From NCBI GenBank assembly GCA_021770445.1, contig JAETQY010000001.1:62001-126000 (forward strand): DNA of 64,000 nt. Reading direction: 5' to 3'. A program made the translations under genes and the position numbers. Shown one piece after another: positions 7,900 through 19,030 of this stretch (the first letter of the stretch is position 1; each line of letters opens with the position of its first letter). This DNA is from Bacillota bacterium (lineage in GTDB: Bacteria; Bacillota; Clostridia; Oscillospirales; Oscillospiraceae). The notes below the pieces were generated by a model. The model saw nothing but the letters and a program-made list of their open reading frames with translations, was not told where the DNA came from and made no database searches.

Positions 7900-9123
7900 A
7901 TGACCTGTTATGAGGAACTGAAGGCCCGTGGGCTCATCGCCCAGGTGACCAACGAAGAGGAAATTTCCAAGATGGTGAACGAGGGGAAGGCGGTGTTCTA
8001 TATCGGCTTTGACCCCACCGCCGACTCCCTCCATGTGGGCCACTTCATGGCCCTGTGCCTGATGAAGCGGCTGCAAATGGCGGGCAACCGGCCCATCGCC
8101 CTCATCGGCGGGGGGACCGGCATGATCGGCGATCCCTCTGGCCGCACCGACATGCGTTCCATGATGACCCCAGAGACCATCCAGCACAACTGCGACTGCT
8201 TCAAGAAGCAGATGGAGCGTTTTATTGAGTTCGGCGAGGGCAAGGCCATGATGATTAACAACGCCGACTGGCTGCTCAAGCTGAACTATGTGGAGGTCCT
8301 GCGGGAGGTGGGGGCCTGCTTCTCCGTGAACAACATGCTCCGGGCCGAGTGCTACAAGCAGCGGATGGAGAAGGGGCTCAGCTTCCTGGAGTTCAACTAT
8401 ATGATTATGCAGTCCTACGACTTCTACTACCTCTTCCAGCACTACGGTTGCAACATGCAGTTCGGCGGCGACGACCAGTGGTCCAACATGCTGGGCGGCA
8501 CCGAACTTATCCGCCGCAAGCTGGGCAAGGACGCCCACGCCATGACCATTACTCTGCTGCTCAACTCTGAGGGCAAGAAGATGGGCAAGACCGCCAAGGG
8601 CGCTGTCTGGCTGGACCCCAACAAAACCTCCCCCTACGAGTTCTATCAGTACTGGCGCAACGTGGGCGACGGCGACGTGCTGAAATGCCTGCGGATGCTC
8701 ACCTTCCTGCCCCTGGAGCAGATCGACGAGATGGACCACTGGGAGGGCAGTCAGCTCAATACCGCCAAGGAGATTTTGGCCTTCGAGCTGACCAAGCTGG
8801 TCCACGGGGATGAGGAGGCCGTCAAGGCCCAGGAGGCCGCCAAGGCTCTGTTCGTGGGAGGCGGCGACATGTCCAACGTGCCCGCCACCCAACTCACTGA
8901 GGCCGACCTCACCGACGGCGCTATCGGCGTACTGGACCTGATGGTCAAGTGTAAGCTGGCCCCCTCCAAGAAGGAGGCCCGACGCCTGGTGGAGCAGGGC
9001 GGGGTGGAGGTCAACGGCGAGAAGGTGGCAGATGCTGCCGTCAGCTACTCCGCCGCCGACCTGTCCGACGACGGCCTGATGATCAAAAAGGGGAAAAAGG
9101 TGTACCACCGGGTCCATATGTGA
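7900..9123 (+). CDS. tyrS: tyrosyl-tRNA synthetase
   Basis: Class I aminoacyl-tRNA synthetase charging tRNA-Tyr, 407 residues (normal bacterial TyrS length). The HIGH-like motif is in [13 protein letters not shown] (about residue 38-50). GGDDQWSNM marks the tyrosine pocket, and KMGKT (about 227) is the KMSKS loop. The C-terminal 65 residues form an S4 RNA-binding domain ([20 protein letters not shown]). A GGAG ribosome site precedes the ATG. The tyrosine T-box 0.9 kb upstream is its natural regulator, with the EamA gene as first gene of the operon. Confidence 0.98.
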   Translation: MTCYEELKARGLIAQVTNEEEISKMVNEGKAVFYIGFDPTADSLHVGHFMALCLMKRLQMAGNRPIALIGGGTGMIGDPSGRTDMRSMMTPETIQHNCDCFKKQMERFIEFGEGKAMMINNADWLLKLNYVEVLREVGACFSVNNMLRAECYKQRMEKGLSFLEFNYMIMQSYDFYYLFQHYGCNMQFGGDDQWSNMLGGTELIRRKLGKDAHAMTITLLLNSEGKKMGKTAKGAVWLDPNKTSPYEFYQYWRNVGDGDVLKCLRMLTFLPLEQIDEMDHWEGSQLNTAKEILAFELTKLVHGDEEAVKAQEAAKALFVGGGDMSNVPATQLTEADLTDGAIGVLDLMVKCKLAPSKKEARRLVEQGGVEVNGEKVADAAVSYSAADLSDDGLMIKKGKKVYHRVHM

Positions 9124-9127
9124 GCAA

Positions 9128-9160
9128 AAGGGGAGAGGTGCAAAGCGCCTCTCCCTGTTT
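9128..9160 (+). terminator. intrinsic terminator after tyrS
   Basis: An 11-bp stem (9131-9141 with 9145-9155, one G-T pair) with an AAA loop and TGTTTT behind it. Confidence 0.85.
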
Positions 9161-9583
9161 TCATCTCAACAGCGGCATACTGCCGGTAAGCTGATTCACC
9201 TTTTTCTTCGGTCCACAGATAGCCACGCCAAAATACCGCAGGGTGTCCTCCGAGACCTGCTCCATTTTGCCAATAAACTCGTCGTAGGTCTTGCACCCCT
9301 GGGCCAGGTCGGAGAAGTCCACCACGGTCAGCTCCTGATACTCCGGCCGGTACAGCTGTTCCCGCACCGCTTTGATGGTATCGCAGGAGGCCTTCAGCAC
9401 CGGGACCGGGAACTCAATGATCCCCAGATGGACATTGCCGCTCCGGTCTGCAATGTCCGCGCCCACCACCTCTGGCAGCCGCTTTCCCAGGGTGATGCCC
9501 ATGATCGCCGCCGTGTTGGCGATCAACCCCAGGGGAAGGCTTTCATCCAAAATCATAACGCATTTTTCCTCTTTCCAGTCCAT
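9161..9583 (-). CDS. DUF2000 domain protein
   Basis: A 140-residue protein that matches DUF2000 well: VMILDESLPLGLIANTAAIM at the N-terminus, TLGKRLPEVVG, VVDFSDLAQGCKTYDEF in the middle and VNQLTGSMPLLR at the very end. The family adopts a peptidyl-tRNA-hydrolase-like fold, but no function is established. ATG 9583 has a GAGGAG ribosome site; a longer reading to 9745 would run through the regulator gene and is not credible. The start overlaps the end of the AraC-type gene upstream, so regulator and DUF2000 protein form one operon, a pairing also common elsewhere. Confidence 0.85.
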   Translation of the reverse strand: MDWKEEKCVMILDESLPLGLIANTAAIMGITLGKRLPEVVGADIADRSGNVHLGIIEFPVPVLKASCDTIKAVREQLYRPEYQELTVVDFSDLAQGCKTYDEFIGKMEQVSEDTLRYFGVAICGPKKKVNQLTGSMPLLR

Positions 9584-9584
9584 A

Positions 9585-10217
9585 TTAACTCCTCTTTTCA
9601 AACATATTCCGGTAGGCGCCGGGGGACAGGCCGATGAAGCGGTCGAAGTAGTTGGTAAAGTGACTCTGGTCCGAAAACCCTGTCTGTAAGGCGGCCTCGG
9701 CGGGGGATACTCCTTGTTCCAGCAGCTTTTTTGCCCGACCCACACGGATATTTTCCAGATAGCGGTAGGGTGTGACCCCCTTCGATCTGGTAAATGCCCG
9801 GAGAAGGGTGGACCGGCTTAGCCCAGCACAGCGGCAGAGCTGATCCAGGCAGATGTGCTCTCCATGATTTTCCTCGATAAAGGTGCACACCCGACGGACC
9901 TCCTCCTCGTACCGGGGAACAGGGCGGAGAGGGGGCTGCACGTATTTCTGGACCAGCAGCGTTCCAAGCAGCAGGAGCTGTTCTTCCTTGCCAGGGCCCC
10001 GGGAGCCGCTTAGGACTAAGTCGTGGAGGGTGCGGAGACAGCTGGCAGTCTCACTGTCAAAAATTACGTTTGGAGAGAAGACTGGTAGCTCCTGCTGGTT
10101 GTCAAACGCCTCCATAAGGCCCAGCATGACCTCTTTGGAGATATTAAAGCCCCGGTAGTCCAGCGTACCGCCATCACTCTGTACACAGGCGTGACTGTCG
10201 CCCGGATTGAACACCAA
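9585..10217 (-). CDS. AraC family transcriptional regulator, start codon unclear
   Basis: A cupin plus AraC-type DNA-binding domain protein. The C-terminal 100 residues carry two helix-turn-helix motifs (LDQLCRCAGLSRSTLLRAF and PAEAALQTGFSDQSHFTNYF). The listed start is the TTG at 10217, but clear cupin coding continues upstream in the same frame (FPSHFHEYYVIGYIESGQ, then RPGHILVFNPGDSHAC) back to codon 10346. There an in-frame TGA (10347-10349) closes it, and no ATG, GTG or TTG lies between 10346 and 10217. Either initiation is non-canonical, the start has been lost, or a shortened protein is made. It probably regulates the DUF2000 gene that overlaps its end. Confidence 0.8.
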   Translation of the reverse strand: MVFNPGDSHACVQSDGGTLDYRGFNISKEVMLGLMEAFDNQQELPVFSPNVIFDSETASCLRTLHDLVLSGSRGPGKEEQLLLLGTLLVQKYVQPPLRPVPRYEEEVRRVCTFIEENHGEHICLDQLCRCAGLSRSTLLRAFTRSKGVTPYRYLENIRVGRAKKLLEQGVSPAEAALQTGFSDQSHFTNYFDRFIGLSPGAYRNMFEKRS

Positions 10218-10383
10218 GATATGGCCGGGCCTGATGGCGCACTCTTGATCGTTGCAGGAGAGGGTGCGCTGCCCAGATTCAATATATCCAATGACATAGT
10301 ATTCATGAAAGTGGCTGGGAAAAGGCGGCTGGCTTGTAAAATATCTTCAGAATCAGTTTTATTGACCGGACTGGGGAATCGTG

Positions 10384-10389
10384 TTATAC
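10384..10389 (-). promoter_or_regulatory. possible -10 element for the AraC-type gene
   Basis: TATAAC on the minus strand would start a transcript near 10376, about 30 bases before the conserved reading frame opens. I see no convincing -35. It supports the view that translation should start near 10346 rather than at 10217. Confidence 0.35.
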
Positions 10390-10431
10390 TATTTAAAAAT
10401 TTCCTCTGATAAGAGAAAGGGGGGACGGAGG

Positions 10432-10516
10432 TTCCTCAAAATATCCCAGACGATCAGGTCAACAAAATAAAAATTTTGTTGACCTGAGTGGAGGCTCAAC
10501 AGCCATTTTTGAGGAA
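10432..10516. repeat. nested inverted repeats upstream of recombinase gene
   Basis: An inner perfect 14-bp inverted repeat (10455-10468 with 10473-10486; arm CAGGTCAACAAAAT) has a 4-base AAAA loop. An outer perfect 10-bp inverted repeat flanks it (10432-10441 TTCCTCAAAA with 10507-10516). The right outer arm ends 12 bases before the GTG of the recombinase gene. It could be an operator, an attenuating RNA structure, or a recombination substrate. It does not look like a normal dif site. Confidence 0.8.
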
Positions 10517-10528
10517 TTATCCCTATCT

Positions 10529-11524
10529 GTGGACTACCGCACCGAGGCGCCGCCCATTCTCCGGGATTTCCTGGTTTACCATGAGACCATCCAGGGACAC
10601 TCCCGGAAAACGGTTGACGAATACTATTTAGACCTGCGAAACTTTTTCCGCTTCCTTAAACAGAGCAAAAATCTGGTCCCCAAGGATACGCCGCTGGATA
10701 ACGTCTCCATCGATGATGTTGACCTGTCCCTGGTTCGGGACATCACACTGACGGATATCTATTCTTATATGAACTACCTGTCCCGGGACCGCGGCCTGAA
10801 CAACGCCTCCCGTGCCCGCAAGGTCGCTACCATCCGGTCGTTTTATAAGTACCTGACCAACAAGGCCAAGCTGCTGGACACAAACCCGGTCCAGGACCTG
10901 GACTCGCCTCGGCTGAAAAAATCCCTGCCCAAATACCTGAATTTGGACGAGAGCCTGGAGCTTCTGGACAGTGTGGACGGCAAAAATTCTACCCGTGATT
11001 ACTGTATCCTGACCCTGTTTCTCAACTGCGGCCTGCGTATTTCCGAGCTGGTGGGTCTGAATAAAACAGATGTTCGAGGCGATCAGCTGCGGGTGCTGGG
11101 CAAGGGCAACAAGGAACGGATGCTTTTCCTGAACGACGCCTGTCAGCGAGCGCTGGCGGACTGGCTCACCGAGCGGGACGCCATGACCCTGGTGGACCAG
11201 AACGCCCTCTTTGTCACCCTCCAGAACCGGCGGCGCATCTCCACAGCGGCGGTCCACAAGCTGGTGAAGAAGCACTTGGCCGCCGCCGGGCTGGACAGCA
11301 CTCAGTACTCCTCCCACAAACTGCGCCACACCGCTGCTACCCTGATGCTGCAAAACGGCGTGGATGTGCGTACCCTCCAGGAGGTGCTGGGCCACGATCA
11401 CCTGAACACCACCCAGATCTACACCCATGTGGACAACGAGGACCTGCGGGCCGCCGCCAAGGCCAACCCGCTGGGCGGCGTGAAGCAGCGGAAAAAGTCC
11501 AAAATGCGGGAAGAAACGGAGTGA
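10529..11524 (+). CDS. tyrosine recombinase, XerC/XerD type
   Basis: A 331-residue tyrosine recombinase with a SAM-like N-terminal core-binding domain (residues 5-115) and a C-terminal catalytic domain. All catalytic residues are present: R169 in LRISEL, K about 192 in LGKGNKER, H263 and R266 in HKLRHT, H289 in LGHDH and the nucleophile Y298 in QIYTHV. The start is GTG 10529, about 13 bases after GAGGA in the outer repeat arm; the frame stays open upstream, so a longer form is possible. With the second Xer gene at 20522 it may form the chromosome-dimer resolution pair, or it may serve its own site. No phage genes flank it. Confidence 0.9.
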   Translation: MDYRTEAPPILRDFLVYHETIQGHSRKTVDEYYLDLRNFFRFLKQSKNLVPKDTPLDNVSIDDVDLSLVRDITLTDIYSYMNYLSRDRGLNNASRARKVATIRSFYKYLTNKAKLLDTNPVQDLDSPRLKKSLPKYLNLDESLELLDSVDGKNSTRDYCILTLFLNCGLRISELVGLNKTDVRGDQLRVLGKGNKERMLFLNDACQRALADWLTERDAMTLVDQNALFVTLQNRRRISTAAVHKLVKKHLAAAGLDSTQYSSHKLRHTAATLMLQNGVDVRTLQEVLGHDHLNTTQIYTHVDNEDLRAAAKANPLGGVKQRKKSKMREETE

Positions 11525-11530
11525 AATGTC

Positions 11531-11896
11531 ATGTATCCATTCTATTTTGTTGTGGTAATGCTGGCCCCCGCGGCCATGCTGATCGTGGGGCTGGTGTGGA
11601 AAATTTCCCCTCCTCCCTACCAGGCCAAGGGCCTGGCCTACAGCACTGAGCTGACCCGGGAGAACCCGGAGGCCTGGGCTGCGGCCCACCGCCACTGTGC
11701 CAGGCTGTGGATGCGCACCGGGATCATCAGCGGTGGAGCCAGCGCCTTTTTGATGGTTCTTTTTAAGGAGAACTACTCTACCTTCTGGATGTGGCTCATC
11801 GTGGGCCAGATGGTGCTGTTCTGCGTGTCGGTGTTCATGATCGACCTGCTGCTGAAAAATACCTTTAAAAACGATGAAAAAGACAATGATTTATAA
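11531..11896 (+). CDS. small SdpI-like membrane protein
   Basis: A 121-residue integral membrane protein with helices at about 1-23, 64-80 and 88-108. The loop KGLAYSTELTRENPEAW followed by AHRHCARLW resembles the G-x-R/S-T-x-x-T-x-x-N-x-x-x-W signature of the SdpI family (C-terminal half of the B. subtilis SdpC immunity protein), but the match is partial. It starts seven bases after the recombinase stop and is probably in its operon. Function unknown. A strong terminator follows at once. Confidence 0.65.
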   Translation: MYPFYFVVVMLAPAAMLIVGLVWKISPPPYQAKGLAYSTELTRENPEAWAAAHRHCARLWMRTGIISGGASAFLMVLFKENYSTFWMWLIVGQMVLFCVSVFMIDLLLKNTFKNDEKDNDL

Positions 11897-11934
11897 GGAA
11901 ACCGCCTGTCTTAGCTGACAGGCGGTTTCCTTTT
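11897..11934. terminator. strong intrinsic terminator
   Basis: A perfect 14-bp stem (11897-11910 with 11917-11930), a 6-base loop, then TTTT on the plus strand. It separates the recombinase operon from the convergent DUF362 gene. Confidence 0.9.
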
Positions 11935-13063
11935 ACATCTCAATTAGCTCATACTCCCGGGAGCCCAGTCCGATCTTCTCGGCGTGCTCCAGGCAGCTGC
12001 GCCACTCCGACTCCGGGGTTGAGTTGGTGAAGTGGTCGTGGTGGTCGTGGAAGCTGGGGTCGGCCAGGTGCCGGGCCAGCTGGCTGCCCGGCATGGGCTG
12101 GGCGGCCAGACATGCGTCCACACAGGCCTGGTCCAGAGCCAGAGGGTCGGTGGAGACAAACATGCCGATGTTGGGCAGGATGGGCACATCGTTCTCCCCG
12201 TGGCAGTCGCAGTTGGGAGACACATCCACGATCAGGGAGATGTGGAACTGGGGCCGGCCGTCCACCACCGCCTTGGTGTACTCTGCCATGCGGCAGTTCA
12301 AAGCCGCCTGGGCGTTATCGTTGGTGAAGTAGATGGCATCGAAGTTGCAGGCCCCCAGGCAGCGGCCACAGCCCACGCAGTGGGCCTCGTCTACGTGCAT
12401 CTTCCGGGTCTGCTCGTCAAAGACCAGGCCGCCGTTGGCGCACTCCTTCTGGCACCGGCGGCAGCCCCGGCAGGCTTCAGGGGCGATTTGAGGCTTGCCG
12501 CTGGCGTGCTGCTCCTTCTTCCCCGCCCGGGATCCGCAGCCCATGCCGATGTTCTTGATGGTGCCGCCGAAGCCGGTCATCTCGTGGCCCTTGAAGTGGG
12601 TCAGGCTGATAAACACGTCGGCGTCCATAATGGCCCGGCCGATTTTGGCCTTCTCCACATATTCGCCGCCCACTACGGGGACCTCCACGTCGTCTGTGCC
12701 CTTGAGGCCGTCGCCAATGAGGATGGGACAGCCCACTGTCAGCGGGGTAAAGCCGTTCTGCCAGGCGCACTCCAGGTGCTCCAGGGCGTTCTTCCGGCTG
12801 CCGGGGTACATGGTGTTGCAGTCTGTGAGGAATGGCTTTCCCCCCAGCTCCTTGACCACGTCCACCACCGCCCGGGCGTAGTTGGGCCGCAGGTAGCTGA
12901 TGTTGCCCAGCTCGCCGAAGTGCATCTTGATGGCCACAAATTTGCCGTCCAGGTCCAGGTCCGCGATCCCCGCCTTTTTCATCAGCTTTTTCAGCTTGGT
13001 GGGCAGGCCGTCGCCGAAGGCCTCAGTGTGAAAATCGGTGAAATAAACCTTTGCTTTTTCCAT
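11933..13063 (-). CDS. DUF362 domain protein with two 4Fe-4S clusters
   Basis: A 376-residue protein. The DUF362 part (residues 1-180 and 260-370) is followed by a dicluster ferredoxin insert: CRGCRRCQKEC at about 196 and CVGCGRCLGAC at about 226. HFKGHEMTGFGGTIKNIGMGC is typical of the family. The role is unknown; these anaerobe proteins are thought to be redox enzymes or electron carriers in the cytosol. The ATG at 13063 has an AGGAGA ribosome site. It is transcribed alone, ending at the shared terminator. Confidence 0.92.
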   Translation of the reverse strand: MEKAKVYFTDFHTEAFGDGLPTKLKKLMKKAGIADLDLDGKFVAIKMHFGELGNISYLRPNYARAVVDVVKELGGKPFLTDCNTMYPGSRKNALEHLECAWQNGFTPLTVGCPILIGDGLKGTDDVEVPVVGGEYVEKAKIGRAIMDADVFISLTHFKGHEMTGFGGTIKNIGMGCGSRAGKKEQHASGKPQIAPEACRGCRRCQKECANGGLVFDEQTRKMHVDEAHCVGCGRCLGACNFDAIYFTNDNAQAALNCRMAEYTKAVVDGRPQFHISLIVDVSPNCDCHGENDVPILPNIGMFVSTDPLALDQACVDACLAAQPMPGSQLARHLADPSFHDHHDHFTNSTPESEWRSCLEHAEKIGLGSREYELIEM

Positions 13064-13122
13064 GGTTGTGTCTCCTTCTAAGTAAATTTATCCGCACTAT
13101 ACCATATAAAGTGTACTTTAAG

Positions 13123-14070
13123 TCAAGAGGAAGTTGTGCTTTTTCGGCTCTCCAGGATGCCCGGGATGATGGAACACAGGGAGCCCACCACAATGAGGAT
13201 GATGCCGGCCATCATGTTCAGGGATATCTCCTCCCCGTGGACCGCCCAGGCCAGGATAGGCGACAGGGCGGGCTTGAAGAAGTAGACCAGAGAGACCACG
13301 CTGGCCGGCTGGTACTCCATAGCCAGAAAGTAGGCGCAGAAACCGATCCCCGCCACCCCCACGGACACGAAGAGGACATAGGGCAGATTGGCCAGGGTGT
13401 ACCCGGCAAAGATCGGGATATTGGCAAAGCTCTCCAGCCCGATATCCCGGAACGCCTCCGCCACCGCCGGAATGTGGGAAAATAGGATGAACACCAGTAC
13501 AATCAGGGCGCCGAACAGAAAGCTGAAGCAGGTAACTACCGCTCCGCCAAATTCGGCCACCTTTTTCTTGCCCATCACCCCGTATAGGGAGAACAGCAGG
13601 GTGGACAGCAGGGCCAGAGCCACGCCGGTCATGTTCAGTTTGGTGTTCCAAGGGCTGATAATGACAACTGTGCCGATGATCTCCAGCGTCAGGGCGGCGA
13701 TATGTCGGGGTTTAATGGGCTCTCTCAGCAAGAAAAAGGCCAGAAAAGCAACAAATACCGGGTTGCAGCTGAACATCAGCGCCGACACCGAGGAGCCGGT
13801 GTAGCTCACCGCCATTTGCAGGATGGGCATGCACAGGGCGATGCCCACGAACCCCAGCAGAGCGAAGTAGGCCACGCTTCCTCTGTCCAGTCGCTTTCCC
13901 CGCTTCTTCAAATTGTGCAGAGCCACTGGCAGCAAGAACACAAAACCGATGGCGAATCGGCACAGGGTCAGCTGGACCGGGTTGATCTGTCCGGCGATGA
14001 ATTTCAGCACCACCTCAAAGGAAGTGAACATCACCACCGCTACAGCGATATAGAAATAGCCCTTTTTCAT
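13123..14070 (-). CDS. EamA/DMT family transporter
   Basis: A ten-helix drug/metabolite carrier of 315 residues. It has two EamA repeats; the first contains FEVVLKFIAGQINPVQLTLCRF and the second SLYGVMGKKKVAEFGG. The C-terminal part (YFLAMEYQPASVVSLVYFFKPALSPIL) carries the usual proline-rich helix. It is not similar enough to the T-box controlled EamA protein to be a copy. Substrate unknown. It starts 24 bases after the ligA gene ahead of it ends, so it may be the last gene of the VanZ-ligA-EamA run. Confidence 0.9.
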   Translation of the reverse strand: MKKGYFYIAVAVVMFTSFEVVLKFIAGQINPVQLTLCRFAIGFVFLLPVALHNLKKRGKRLDRGSVAYFALLGFVGIALCMPILQMAVSYTGSSVSALMFSCNPVFVAFLAFFLLREPIKPRHIAALTLEIIGTVVIISPWNTKLNMTGVALALLSTLLFSLYGVMGKKKVAEFGGAVVTCFSFLFGALIVLVFILFSHIPAVAEAFRDIGLESFANIPIFAGYTLANLPYVLFVSVGVAGIGFCAYFLAMEYQPASVVSLVYFFKPALSPILAWAVHGEEISLNMMAGIILIVVGSLCSIIPGILESRKSTTSS

Positions 14071-14094
14071 AGACTACCTCTCCCCTTTTCTCTC

Positions 14095-16711
<2,617 letters not shown>

Positions 16712-16732
16712 GGGAAAACACCTCTCTTTTGT

Positions 16733-17437
16733 TTACTGTCCCAGCTGTAAATAGGTGTCCGGCACCTTGCCCACGATCACCGTCTCGGCCACGCACAGCC
16801 GGGTGTGGAGCTGGGTCTCCACCGGTCCGCCGGGGAGCAGCAGCGTCATGGGGACGTCTACCTCCATCCAGATGCGGTGGAGGGTCTGGTTCACTCCGGC
16901 GGAGGTGAGCTGGCTGTCAAACTCCGCACGCACCCTCCCCACGGTCATGGCCCTGGCCCTGATGGCGGGGCCCTTGGCCCACAGGGGCTCCAGGTCGAAC
17001 AGGCTGCCCAGGGGCACCGCTACCTCGGACACATCCACCCCATCCAAAGCCTCCAGAATGGCGGCGGTCAGCTCCGCCCGGAGCTGGTTCATCCGGGCCA
17101 TGTCGGTGGTCAGGGCGGTGATACCACCCCCTTCGTCCCGCTGGATGGTGACGAAATCGGCGTAGCTCACCTGCCGGGCCGCCAGGTCGGCGGTGACGGC
17201 GTTCTCCACCACCGCGGTCATGGTGTTCTGCACCTGGGCGGAGGCGATCTCCGCCACCACCGGGCGCAGCTTGGCCTCCAGAAGGGCGATTACCGACGCC
17301 GCCACAATCAGCGCCACCGCCAGGGTAATCAACGCCGGAGGAATACGCAGTTCAGGACCGGGGCCCGTCCACACCGGACGCCGGCGCTTCGCCGGACGCC
17401 GCACATACCGCACCAGCTCCCGCCGCCATGGACGCAT
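16733..17437 (-). CDS. yunB: sporulation protein YunB
   Basis: A 234-residue protein that matches YunB, a mother-cell (sigma-E regulon) sporulation protein of unknown biochemical role. An arginine-rich cytoplasmic tail (1-30) is followed by one membrane helix (about 35-52). The body contains ENAVTADLAARQVSYADFVTIQRDEGGGITALTTDM split over two conserved blocks, then the PLGSLFDLEPLWAKGP motif typical of YunB. It lies 21 bases before the VanZ gene on the same strand. Its presence supports an endospore former. Confidence 0.9.
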   Translation of the reverse strand: MRPWRRELVRYVRRPAKRRRPVWTGPGPELRIPPALITLAVALIVAASVIALLEAKLRPVVAEIASAQVQNTMTAVVENAVTADLAARQVSYADFVTIQRDEGGGITALTTDMARMNQLRAELTAAILEALDGVDVSEVAVPLGSLFDLEPLWAKGPAIRARAMTVGRVRAEFDSQLTSAGVNQTLHRIWMEVDVPMTLLLPGGPVETQLHTRLCVAETVIVGKVPDTYLQLGQ

Positions 17438-17526
17438 ACCCTCACCCCCTATGGGTCAGGATATTCCAAACAAGGCTTGACCTATGCCCTCACATTCTGT
17501 CCCAATGACCGCCCGATAAACTGGAA

Positions 17527-17715
17527 TCATTGCCGCTTAAGCAGTCTTTTCCAAATCCATCTTGCAAAAAGGTCAATCATAATCACCACACCGGTTATAA
17601 CAAACATGACATATATTTCTTTTGCCGATGTAATCCACCCGATTTTCCGAAAGGTAAAGCAGATAATCCCCATAATTACAAGGGTAATACCAATGTCTCT
17701 CATCGCTTTTTTCAT
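17527..17715 (-). CDS. small two-helix membrane protein
   Basis: A 62-residue protein with a basic N-terminus and two membrane helices (DIGITLVIMGIICFTF and YVMFVITGVVIMIDLFA), then a positive tail KRLLKRQ. ATG 17715 has a good GGGAGG ribosome site; the longer open frame to 17811 has no such site and overlaps the next gene. Base composition is more AT-rich than its neighbours. No family recognised. About 90 bases without features separate it from yunB. Confidence 0.6.
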   Translation of the reverse strand: MKKAMRDIGITLVIMGIICFTFRKIGWITSAKEIYVMFVITGVVIMIDLFARWIWKRLLKRQ

Positions 17716-17752
17716 GGTTATTGCCTCCCATGCAAGTCCCCATTTATCGGTC

Positions 17753-19003
17753 TTATGAATTTCCCAGCAGCTCCTGGACGGCCAACAGCACGCCCAGCTT
17801 ACCCGACTCAAAGGTCAAACCGCCCTGGAGGTAGACGGTATAGGGCTCCCGCATGGGGGCGTCGGCGGACAGCTCGATGGACGCCCCCTGGATGAAGGCC
17901 CCGGCGGCCATAATCACCTGGCAGTCGTAGCCCGGCATATCCCAGGGCTCCGGGGTGACGTAGGAGTCCACCGGCGCGCCGAACTGGATGCCCTTGCAGA
18001 ATTTTTTCAGGGCCTCGGGCTGGCGCATGTGGATCATCTGGATGATGTCGTGGCGGACTTCTGAGGAGTGGGGCTGGGTCTCGTAGCCCAGGAGCTCCAT
18101 CACCTTGGCGGCAAAGACGGCGGTTTTTACCGCCTGGGCCACGGTGTGGGGGGCCAGGAACAGCCCCTGATAGAGCAGCCGGTTCTGCCCCAGAGTGCAC
18201 CCGCACTCCCCACCGATGCCGGGCACCGTGAGCCGCATGGCGGCCCCCTCCACCAGGTCTTTTCGACCGGCGATGTAGCCCCCGGTGGGGGCCAGTCCGC
18301 CGCCCGGGTTCTTGATGAGAGAGCCCACCACCAGGTCGGCCCCCACATGGGTGGGCTCCAGGGCCTCCACAAACTCGCCGTAGCAGTTGTCCACCAGAAT
18401 GGCGGCGTTGGGGTTGGCCGCCTTAATCACCCGGCACATCTCCCCGATCTCCTCCACCGACAGGGAGGCCCGGGTGGAGTAGCCCTTGGACCGCTGGATC
18501 AGCACCGCCTTCACCCGGGGGTCGGCGGCGGCCTTGGCCATCCCTTCCAGGTCTGGCTTGTTGTCGAGGAGTTCTACTTGTCTGTACTCTACGCCGTAGT
18601 CTTTCAGGGAACCGTGGCCCTTGTCCACCGCCCCCACAACCCCCAGGAGGGTGTCATAGGGCGCGCCCACGGCGGACAGAAGCACATCCCCCGCCCTCAA
18701 AGCCCCAAACAGGGCACAGGCGATGGCGTGGGTGCCATTGACGAACTGGATGCGCACCAGAGCGGCCTCGGTGCCGAAGAGTTCGGCGTAAATTTCATCC
18801 AATTTGTCCCGGCCTAGGTCGTCGTAGCCGTAACCGGTGGTGCCGGCGAAGTATCCGTCGGCCACCCGGTGCTTCTGGAAGGCGGCCAGCACTCGGGCTG
18901 TATTCTCCTGGGCGATGGCGTCGATGCGGGTAAATTCCTCAGTGAGAAGACTCTGGGCCTGGTCGCCCAGAGCTTTGACACGGTCATTTATCTGTAAAGG
19001 CAT
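17753..19003 (-). CDS. methionine gamma-lyase family protein (YnbB-like)
   Basis: A PLP-dependent enzyme of 416 residues in the family once called aluminium resistance protein. FAGTTGYGYDDLGRDKLDEIYAE is split over the N-terminal conserved region; ILVDNCYGEFVE contains the PLP-interacting aspartate, and VVGSLIKNPGGGLAP has the PLP lysine. GIGGECGCTLGQNRLLYQGLF follows. The reaction is probably C-S lyase-like but not proven. I chose ATG 19003 with AGGA ahead of it; the TTG at 19030 lacks a site and touches murD. It follows murD by 27 bases. Confidence 0.92.
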   Translation of the reverse strand: MPLQINDRVKALGDQAQSLLTEEFTRIDAIAQENTARVLAAFQKHRVADGYFAGTTGYGYDDLGRDKLDEIYAELFGTEAALVRIQFVNGTHAIACALFGALRAGDVLLSAVGAPYDTLLGVVGAVDKGHGSLKDYGVEYRQVELLDNKPDLEGMAKAAADPRVKAVLIQRSKGYSTRASLSVEEIGEMCRVIKAANPNAAILVDNCYGEFVEALEPTHVGADLVVGSLIKNPGGGLAPTGGYIAGRKDLVEGAAMRLTVPGIGGECGCTLGQNRLLYQGLFLAPHTVAQAVKTAVFAAKVMELLGYETQPHSSEVRHDIIQMIHMRQPEALKKFCKGIQFGAPVDSYVTPEPWDMPGYDCQVIMAAGAFIQGASIELSADAPMREPYTVYLQGGLTFESGKLGVLLAVQELLGNS

Positions 19004-19030
19004 TGCACTTTTCAATCCTATCTGTTTCAA

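Noticed and set aside
7681-9117. 478-codon minus frame over tyrS
   Set aside because: Antisense shadow rich in H, V, L and G; tyrS on the plus strand is certain.
10455-10486. dif site for Xer recombination
   Set aside because: Perfect symmetry with a 4-base spacer and no match to the usual Firmicute dif arms I know; kept only as an unexplained palindrome.
10529-11896. Prophage or integrative element
   Set aside because: A lone recombinase with an SdpI-like protein; no phage or conjugation genes and no flanking tRNA or att duplication seen.
12032-13081. 349-codon plus frame over the DUF362 gene
   Set aside because: Shadow of a gene with clear ferredoxin motifs on the other strand.
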